The notes beneath the pieces were generated by a model that did not search any database, was not told the origin of the DNA, and was given only the letters and a program-made list of their open reading frames with translations. This document shows, piece after piece, positions 7,081 through 12,489 of a stretch of DNA of 12,489 bases (within the stretch, counting starts at the first letter, position 1; each line of letters begins with the position of its first letter). Source of the DNA: an uncultured Clostridia bacterium (GTDB taxonomy: Bacteria; Bacillota; Clostridia; TANB77; CAG-508). Where the stretch lies: NCBI GenBank assembly GCA_934122125.1, contig CAKOVW010000033.1, positions 1 to 12,489 on the forward strand. Direction: 5' to 3'. A program made the translations under genes and the position numbers.

Positions 7081-7344
7081 TTATGCTACATTTGCTTTAA
7101 TTTCCGTTAATCTTTGTACCAGTTCACCAGCAGAGATTTCTTCACTCTCAAAACAGCCAATTTCTTTTTCAACCTTTCTCTGGTATTCCTGATTGTTTTC
7201 CTGGCAACTCTTGTACTCTTCTTTGAAGAGTTTGAGAAGTTGCTCCATTTTCTCAGTTCTCTTTTTTCTCCAGTCTACATATGCAATGGAATAAATCAGT
7301 CTTCTCAGGAATTCGCTGTAAAGATAAGTATACATCTCTTTCAT
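7081..7344 (-). CDS. 87-aa charged helical protein of unknown function
   Basis: I do not recognise this gene. The 87-aa product has a tyrosine-rich N-terminus (MKEMYTYLYSEFLRRLIYS), then a long strongly charged region (about 25-65, WRKKRTEKMEQLLKLFKEEYKS and onward) likely to be helical or coiled-coil, and a second short helix (GELVQRLTEIK). There is no signal peptide and no clear membrane helix; it is likely cytoplasmic. ATG at 7344 has a strong AAGGAGGA site about seven bases upstream. It has its own promoter with extended -10, a palindrome at the start point, and a dedicated terminator. G+C is about 36% (94 of 264 bases), and codons such as CTG, CTC, CAG and GAG are frequent, unlike neighbouring genes dominated by TTA, CAA and GAA. 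That suggests acquisition from another Clostridia lineage or a mobile element. It is divergent from leuS. Confidence 0.75.
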   Translation of the reverse strand: MKEMYTYLYSEFLRRLIYSIAYVDWRKKRTEKMEQLLKLFKEEYKSCQENNQEYQRKVEKEIGCFESEEISAGELVQRLTEIKANVA

Positions 7345-7375
7345 TTTGCTTCCTCCTTGTAATATTGCCCATTAA

Positions 7376-7396
7376 TATGTAAGCACTGCTTATATA
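7376..7396. promoter_or_regulatory. Imperfect palindrome at the transcription start of the 87-aa gene
   Basis: TAAGCA (7380-7385) and TGCTTA (7387-7392) are perfect inverted arms around one central base. Three further pairs extend the symmetry to 7376 and 7396 after one mismatch. It covers the predicted start (near 7395) of the leftward promoter at 7430-7402, where a dimeric repressor would block transcription. The operator role is inferred. Confidence 0.4.
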
Positions 7397-7401
7397 CTTT
7401 T

Positions 7402-7430
7402 ATTATATCACAAAATAACATTTTTGGCAA
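7402..7430 (-). promoter_or_regulatory. Strong extended -10 promoter of the 87-aa gene
   Basis: Leftward -35 TTGCCA (7430-7425) and -10 TATAAT (7407-7402) have a 17-base spacer, with TGA immediately before the -10 box (extended -10). The leader is about 50 nt. Confidence 0.75.
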
Positions 7431-7460
7431 AATTCCCTTTTCTTTCTAGTAAAAATGTTA

Positions 7461-7466
7461 TATAAT
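7461..7466 (+). promoter_or_regulatory. -10 box of the leuS promoter
   Basis: TATAAT lies 42 bases before the leuS ATG, with only a poor T-rich -35 (around 7438-7443). The resulting leader of about 35 nt is far too short for a T-box riboswitch. This promoter diverges from that of the 87-aa gene. Confidence 0.5.
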
Positions 7467-7507
7467 ATACCACGAATTGATTATTATAAATTATAGGAGT
7501 GAAATTT

Positions 7508-9934
7508 ATGGGATATAACTTTAAAGATATTGAAAAAAAGTGGCAAAATAAATGGTATAGCGAGGGCACCTTTTATGCAAAAGATGATCCAGCAATGAAA
7601 AAATGGTACGGATTAATTGAGTTTCCATATCCTTCTGGTCAAGGGTTACACGTTGGACATCCACGTAGCTACACAGCATTAGATATTATTGCCAGAAAGA
7701 AAAGAATGGAAGGATATAATGTGTTATACCCTATTGGATTTGACGCATTTGGATTACCAGCTGAAAACTATGCTATTAAAAATCATGTTCATCCTAAAAT
7801 TACAACTGAAAAAAATGTTAATCATTTTAGAGAACAATTAAAAGCATTAGGCTTTTCATTTGACTGGTCTAGAGAAGTTAATACAACAGATCCTAATTAC
7901 TATAAATGGACACAATGGATTTTTATTCAATTGTATAAACATGGCTTAGCATATAAAGCTACAATGCCTATCAACTTTTGTACTGGTTGTAAAGTAGGCC
8001 TAGCAAACGAAGAAGTTGTTAATGGTGTTTGTGAAAGATGTGGAAGTCCAGTTGTTCAAAAAGAAAAAAGCCAATGGATGTTAAAAATTACAGAATATGC
8101 TCAAAGATTAATTGACGACTTAGATGATGTTGACTATCTAGATAAAATCAAAGCACAACAAAGAAACTGGATTGGTCGTAGTGAAGGTGCTGAAGTTAAG
8201 TTTAAACTTGCAAATCATGATAAAGAACTAGTTGTATATACAACTAGACCTGATACATTATTTGGTGCAACATATATGGTAGTTGCTCCTGAACATCCTA
8301 TTATTAAAGAATTAGAAAGTGAAATTACTAACTTAGATGAAGTAAAAGAATATCAAAGACAAGCTAGTTTAAAATCTGACTTTGAGCGTGCTGAGTTAAA
8401 TAAAGAAAAAACAGGTGTTGAAATTAAAGGTATTAGAGCAATTAATCCTTTAACAAATACAGAAATTCCAATTTGGGTTTCAGACTATGTTTTAATTACT
8501 TATGGTACTGGTGCAATTATGGCTGTTCCTGCTCATGATACAAGAGATTGGGAATTTGCTAAAAAATTCAACTTACCTATTATTCAGGTAATTGAATCAT
8601 CAAATGAAAATACGGTTTGTGATATTGAAAAAGAAGCATTTACAGATGTTGCAAGTGGTAAACTTATTAATTCAGGATTTCTAAATGGATTAGAAGTAAA
8701 AGAAGCTATAAAAAAAGTTATTGATTATTTAGAGGAAAACAAAATTGGAACTAGAAAAGTAAATTACAAATTACGTGATTGGGTATTTTCAAGACAACGT
8801 TATTGGGGTGAACCAATTCCTATGGTTCATTGTGATAAATGCGGATGGGTTCCACTTCCAGAAGAAGAACTTCCACTATGCTTACCTGATATTGAGGATT
8901 ATGAGCCAAGTGAAAATGGTGAATCACCTTTAGCAAAACATACTGATTGGGTTAACACAACTTGTCCTCATTGTGGTGGAAAAGCAAAACGTGAAACTGA
9001 TACAATGCCTCAATGGGCTGGTTCTTCTTGGTATTATTTAAGATACATGGATCCACACAACGATAAATCATTAGCTTCTAAAGAAGCACTAGAATATTGG
9101 AGTCCTGTTGACTGGTATAATGGTGGTATGGAACATACTACACTTCACTTATTATATTCAAGATTTTGGCATAAATTTTTATATGATATTGGTGTTGTGC
9201 CAACTAAGGAGCCTTACCAAAAACGTACTTCACACGGTATGATTTTGGGTTCAAATGGAGAAAAAATGTCAAAGTCAAAAGGTAATGTTGTAAACCCTGA
9301 TGATATTGTTGAAGAATTTGGTGCTGATACTTTCCGTGTTTATGAAATGTTTATGGGGCCATTTGATCAAACTGCTCCATGGTCTATGGAGAGCATTCGT
9401 GGATGTAACAAATTCTTAGATAGAGTATGGAATATGCAAGAATTTTTAGTTGATGGAGATAGTTATTCTCCTGAATTTGAAAAAATGATGCATAAGGCTA
9501 TTAAAAAAGTTTCTTCTGATATTGAAGAAATGAAGTTTAATACTGCTGTTTCTACATTTATGACAATGACAAATGAATTTTATAAATTAAAGAGAATAAA
9601 TAAAGCAGAATACAAAACATTTCTACAATTGTTAAATCCTTTTGCTCCACATATGACTGAAGAATTATTTGAAATACTTGGTGCAGAAGATACCATAGCA
9701 AATACTCCTTGGCCAACTTACGATGAAGCAAAAACTATTGATGATGAAATTGAAATTCCAGTTCAAGTTAATGGAAAAGTAAAAGCTACTGTGGCTATTG
9801 CCTTAAATACTGAAGAAGCAGTTGTAAAAGAGAAAGTCCATGCAAATCAATCAGTAAAAAATGCAATTAGTGATAAAAACATTGTTAAAGAAATTTATGT
9901 AAAAAATAAAATTTATAATATTGTTGTTAAATAA
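7508..9934 (+). CDS. leuS: Leucyl-tRNA synthetase
   Basis: LeuRS charges tRNA(Leu) with leucine in the cytoplasm. The 808-aa class Ia enzyme has, in order: the HIGH motif as HVGH (48-51), a zinc-type cysteine set (C158, C161, C175, C178), the CP1 editing domain (about 225-420) with the TTRPDT threonine-rich motif and GTGAIMAVPAHDTRD, a second cysteine set (C442, C445, C486, C489), KMSKS (586-590), the anticodon-binding helical domain, and the small C-terminal domain that holds the tRNA elbow. The frame opens at GTG 7499, but that codon overlaps the GGAG box (7496-7499). The ATG at 7508, eight bases after the box, is the right start. Length is normal for bacterial LeuRS. It is monocistronic, ending at the hairpin at 9959-9992. 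Confidence 0.98.
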   Translation: MGYNFKDIEKKWQNKWYSEGTFYAKDDPAMKKWYGLIEFPYPSGQGLHVGHPRSYTALDIIARKKRMEGYNVLYPIGFDAFGLPAENYAIKNHVHPKITTEKNVNHFREQLKALGFSFDWSREVNTTDPNYYKWTQWIFIQLYKHGLAYKATMPINFCTGCKVGLANEEVVNGVCERCGSPVVQKEKSQWMLKITEYAQRLIDDLDDVDYLDKIKAQQRNWIGRSEGAEVKFKLANHDKELVVYTTRPDTLFGATYMVVAPEHPIIKELESEITNLDEVKEYQRQASLKSDFERAELNKEKTGVEIKGIRAINPLTNTEIPIWVSDYVLITYGTGAIMAVPAHDTRDWEFAKKFNLPIIQVIESSNENTVCDIEKEAFTDVASGKLINSGFLNGLEVKEAIKKVIDYLEENKIGTRKVNYKLRDWVFSRQRYWGEPIPMVHCDKCGWVPLPEEELPLCLPDIEDYEPSENGESPLAKHTDWVNTTCPHCGGKAKRETDTMPQWAGSSWYYLRYMDPHNDKSLASKEALEYWSPVDWYNGGMEHTTLHLLYSRFWHKFLYDIGVVPTKEPYQKRTSHGMILGSNGEKMSKSKGNVVNPDDIVEEFGADTFRVYEMFMGPFDQTAPWSMESIRGCNKFLDRVWNMQEFLVDGDSYSPEFEKMMHKAIKKVSSDIEEMKFNTAVSTFMTMTNEFYKLKRINKAEYKTFLQLLNPFAPHMTEELFEILGAEDTIANTPWPTYDEAKTIDDEIEIPVQVNGKVKATVAIALNTEEAVVKEKVHANQSVKNAISDKNIVKEIYVKNKIYNIVVK

Positions 9935-9958
9935 GGTACAGATAATATTAATTAACCT

Positions 9959-9992
9959 AAAAAAGAACATTACATTTGTAGTGTTCTTTTTT
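9959..9992 (+). terminator. Rho-independent terminator of leuS
   Basis: A 15-bp stem (9959-9973 with 9978-9992, one G-U pair) around a four-base loop ends in a run of six T. It starts 25 bases after the leuS stop. Confidence 0.9.
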
Positions 9993-10058
9993 GTTATGTA
10001 TTTGTAACAAAACTGTAATCACATTGTAATATAATTTTGTAATATTATGTTGTATAAT
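9992..10058 (+). promoter_or_regulatory. Promoter with tandem TGTAA repeats in 11-bp phase (PhoB/OmpR-type operator candidate)
   Basis: TGTTA at 9992 and TGTAA at 10003, 10014 and 10025 are spaced exactly 11 bases apart. A further TGTAA at 10038 and TGTAT at 10051 follow at 13-base steps. The last runs into a perfect -10 TATAAT (10053-10058), and no acceptable -35 exists 17 bases upstream. Tandem short repeats with an 11-bp period before a promoter lacking a -35 are typical of PhoB/PhoP-family response regulator boxes (Bacillus PhoP sites read TTxACA on the other strand). Which regulator acts here is inference, and AT-rich sequence makes partial matches easier. Confidence 0.5.
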
Positions 10059-10094
10059 AGAAAGGTAAATTACTAAGGAGAAATATTTGTATAA

Positions 10095-11174
10095 ATGAAT
10101 ATTGAAGCTGAATTAAAAAAAGATGGAATTGAAATTATTGGAATACTAGACACATTGAGTGTAAATACAATTGCTCGAAATGCTGCTGAAAAAATTTGCA
10201 AAGCATTTCCTAGAGCTTATTTTGATTACAGTCAGTTATTTATTGAGTTTTCTAGAACTCCAATGTATATAGCAAAAATGCCTGATGGTTATGCAGAAGC
10301 GACTTACTTTTATAAAAATTCTTCTATATATTTTAAAGCAGGTGTGCCTTTAAAAGACTTAGAAAAGTTTGCTATTCATGAGCTTATACATCATATTCAA
10401 GAGGTAAAAGACTCTAATGGAACATTATACCGTTTAGGTTTATGTGAATATGGAAGTTTTAAAACTTATGGAACTGCTTTAAATGAAGGTGCTGTTCAAT
10501 TAGCCACATCAAAAGTTCTAGAACAAAAAGAAACTGTTGTAAAATATTATGATATTTCACTTCCTACTAATAGTCCAAATTGTTACCCTCTTCTATGTAA
10601 TTTAGTAAATCAACTAGCTTATTTAGTTGGTGAGCATACTTTATTTGATAGTACACTTTTTAGCACAGATCAGTTTAAAACTGATTTAATAAAATGTTGT
10701 GGTAAAAAGAACTTTTTTGATATTCAAAACGGTTTAGATAATCTTTTAAATATTGAAGAAAATATAATTATTTTAAATAATGAGCTATTAGAAGATAGCA
10801 TATCAGATGAAAAAGCTCAAAAAATTGCATTTAAAGTTGGCAAATTAAAAACTGAATTAAAAAATACTTTCATTCAAATTCAAAACTTGATTTATAGTTC
10901 ATATTTTGATAATGAAATTAACAGATTAACAACTACTGAAGAAATTGAAATTTACCGTACTAAATTATATGATTATAAAAATTATATTGGTATTACTGAA
11001 AATTATAATGATTTTAATAATTATTATCTTGATAAAATGATAGATTTAGATGATAGATATGAGGCTATTTTAAACAATGTTGCTTTAGTCGTTGTAAAAG
11101 AAAATGCAATTTCTAAATTATTTAAAAGCATTAAAAAATTGTTTAGTTTAAGTAAAGATTTAAGTAGAGAATAA
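10095..11174 (+). CDS. Putative gluzincin-like zinc metalloprotease of unknown family
   Basis: The 359-aa protein carries a zinc protease signature, H95-E96-L97-I98-H99, followed by a likely third ligand E131 in ALNEGAVQLA, 32 residues after H99. That is a gluzincin-type layout with E96 as catalytic base. The first half (about 1-200) would be the catalytic domain. The second half (about 205-335) is helical and rich in Asn, Glu and Leu. The C-terminus is a basic amphipathic helix (ISKLFKSIKKLFSL) that could touch membrane. There is no signal peptide or membrane helix, so it is probably cytoplasmic. The start is fixed by an in-frame TAA just before ATG 10095. AAGGAG (10075-10080) is unusually far, 14 bases. 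It has its own promoter behind phased TGTAA repeats. Substrate unknown; the fold call rests on the motif only, so a non-peptidase zincin is possible. Confidence 0.7.
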   Translation: MNIEAELKKDGIEIIGILDTLSVNTIARNAAEKICKAFPRAYFDYSQLFIEFSRTPMYIAKMPDGYAEATYFYKNSSIYFKAGVPLKDLEKFAIHELIHHIQEVKDSNGTLYRLGLCEYGSFKTYGTALNEGAVQLATSKVLEQKETVVKYYDISLPTNSPNCYPLLCNLVNQLAYLVGEHTLFDSTLFSTDQFKTDLIKCCGKKNFFDIQNGLDNLLNIEENIIILNNELLEDSISDEKAQKIAFKVGKLKTELKNTFIQIQNLIYSSYFDNEINRLTTTEEIEIYRTKLYDYKNYIGITENYNDFNNYYLDKMIDLDDRYEAILNNVALVVVKENAISKLFKSIKKLFSLSKDLSRE

Positions 11175-11203
11175 AAAGTTGGAAAGATATATTTCCAACT
11201 TTT
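11174..11203. terminator. Bidirectional terminator between the zincin gene and the gltD-like gene
   Basis: Perfect 12-bp arms (11174-11185 and 11192-11203) enclose a six-base loop, with T-rich flanks on both strands. The left arm starts at the last base of the zincin stop codon and the right arm includes part of the gltD-like stop codon (11204-11202), so the two convergent genes share one very compact terminator. Confidence 0.88.
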
Positions 11204-12464
11204 ATTGTTTTTCTAAATATTCTATTATTTTTCCTGCAACTTTTCTTCCATCACTTGCTGCCCAAGCTACAGTTGAGTTTTGCCCTACTATATCTCCGCC
11301 TGCAAATACTTTTTCATGTGATGTTTGATTGTTTTCATTTATTTGCAAATATTTTCTAGAAGTAGTTTCAATATTGTACTTTTCTATTAACTCTTTGTCT
11401 GCCTTTCCTCCCACTGCCATAACTACATAATCCATGTCCATTAAATAATTACTATTTTCAATATTTACTGGGGATTTTCTTGTTTCTCCTTCTTTTTGTA
11501 TCAATTCAGTTTTAATACACTCAATTTTTTCAACTTTATTTTTTCCTAAAATTTTTACAATATTATTTAAAAATAAAAATTCTACTCCCTCTTGTTTTGC
11601 ATCTGCAATTTCTTTTACTTCTGCTGGCATTTCTACTTCAGATCTTCTATATATTACAACTACTTGCTTAGCTCCCATTCTTTTGATTGTTCTTGCACAA
11701 TCCATTGCAACATTTCCGCCGCCAACAATAGCAACCCTTTTATTTGTATAGTCAGGATGATTTGCATTCTCTAGTAAAGCATTTCCCCCATACACTCCTT
11801 TTAGATTTTCCCCCTCTATTCCCATCTTACTTGGAATATTAGCACCTATTGCTAAATATATTGCATCATATTCTTTTTCTAGGTCATTTAAAGCTAGATT
11901 TTTACCTAATTCTTTTTCACATTGCACTTTTACTCCAAGAGCTAAAATTTGTTCAATCGTCTTATCTACAATTTTATTTGACAATCTAAATTCTGGTATT
12001 CCTCTTTTTAAAATCCCACCTAGATTCTTTTGCTTTTCATAAATTGTTACTTGGTATCCTTGTTTTCTAAGAAATGCTGCTGCTGTCAATCCTGATGGTC
12101 CTCCGCCAATAACTGCAATTTTTTGGTTCTTTTCTTGAATATTTCCATAGCAATTTAATAAACTATTTTTATTATCTAATGCCCAATCTCCTACATATGC
12201 TTCTATTTCTCCAATTGAAACTGGCTCTAGCTTAATACCTCTAATACATTTACCTTGACATTGTTTTTGATGTGGACATATTCTTCCACATATTGCTGGC
12301 ATAACAGTAGTTTCACACAATATTTTATATGCTTCTTCTAAATTTTCTTCTTTTACTTTTTGTATAAAAGCTGGAATATTATTTCCAAGTGGACAGCCTG
12401 TTCTACATTGTGAATTTTTGCAATTTAAGCAATATTCAGCTTTTTGTTTTATATTATCTTCCAT
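11202..12464 (-). CDS. NAD(P)H-dependent FeS flavoprotein, GltD / glutamate synthase small-subunit family
   Basis: The 420-aa protein belongs to the family of GltD (glutamate synthase beta subunit) and NfnB. These proteins pass electrons between NAD(P)H, FAD and iron-sulfur clusters. Cysteines for two [4Fe-4S] clusters are visible: C12, C15, C20, C24 and C59, C63, C69, C73. An FAD dinucleotide fold follows (VIGGGPSG, 118-125), then an NAD(P)H fold (AIVGGGNVAMDC, 245-256, with YRRSE at 272-276), and the C-terminal FAD motif AGGDIVGQNSTVAWA (388-402). ATG 12464 has GAGGT six to seven bases upstream. No glutamate synthase large subunit or NfnA lies downstream; only 25 bases are visible upstream, so a partner there cannot be excluded. 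It could be a stand-alone oxidoreductase, NfnB-like, or true GltD; no gene symbol is assigned. Confidence 0.9.
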   Translation of the reverse strand: MEDNIKQKAEYCLNCKNSQCRTGCPLGNNIPAFIQKVKEENLEEAYKILCETTVMPAICGRICPHQKQCQGKCIRGIKLEPVSIGEIEAYVGDWALDNKNSLLNCYGNIQEKNQKIAVIGGGPSGLTAAAFLRKQGYQVTIYEKQKNLGGILKRGIPEFRLSNKIVDKTIEQILALGVKVQCEKELGKNLALNDLEKEYDAIYLAIGANIPSKMGIEGENLKGVYGGNALLENANHPDYTNKRVAIVGGGNVAMDCARTIKRMGAKQVVVIYRRSEVEMPAEVKEIADAKQEGVEFLFLNNIVKILGKNKVEKIECIKTELIQKEGETRKSPVNIENSNYLMDMDYVVMAVGGKADKELIEKYNIETTSRKYLQINENNQTSHEKVFAGGDIVGQNSTVAWAASDGRKVAGKIIEYLEKQ

Positions 12465-12489
12465 ATCTTACCTCTGATTTATCTTATTA

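Noticed and set aside
7114..7362. Rightward 82-codon open frame
   Set aside because: It is the antisense shadow of the 87-aa gene, which has a strong ribosome site, promoter and terminator on the other strand.

Overview
The window is AT-rich (about 30% G+C by sampling) and fits a Bacillota genome, most likely class Clostridia. Genes are compact, most have AGGAG-type ribosome binding sites, promoters are close to the TTGACA/TATAAT consensus, and TGA is used only as stop (tryptophan is TGG). The genus cannot be fixed from the sequence.

Layout. Positions 34-116 hold a large perfect inverted repeat with the GGGGACGG core of a dispersed palindromic repeat. Next comes a leftward gatC-gatA-gatB operon (3374 to 119) for the tRNA-dependent amidotransferase. 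The gap between gatC and adhE (3375-3842) holds a compact convergent cassette: a rightward 34-codon gene for a hydrophobic peptide, a consensus promoter firing leftward against it, and a terminator hairpin shared by both strands. This is the layout of a type I toxin-antitoxin locus of the Fst/par kind. Leftward adhE (6452-3843) encodes the bifunctional acetaldehyde/alcohol dehydrogenase. Upstream of it lie a frame-broken two-helix membrane protein gene (6870-6536) and an 87-codon gene of different codon use (7344-7081), each with its own promoter. Rightward leuS (7508-9934) is followed by a terminator, a row of 11-bp-spaced TGTAA repeats with a promoter, and a gene for an undescribed HELIH zinc-protease-like protein (10095-11174). 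A leftward GltD-like FeS flavoprotein gene (12464-11202) ends on the same bidirectional terminator; what lies upstream of it is outside the window.

How they work together. gatCAB and leuS serve translation (aminoacyl-tRNA supply). adhE and the GltD-like oxidoreductase serve NAD(P)H redox balance in a fermentative anaerobe. The accessory interest lies in the intergenic regions: the candidate toxin-antitoxin cassette, whose antisense RNA may also be fed by adhE read-through; the possible PhoB/OmpR-type operator in front of the zincin; and the compositionally odd 87-codon gene with a palindrome at its transcription start. All functional statements rest on sequence reading and remembered family knowledge; no database search was run.
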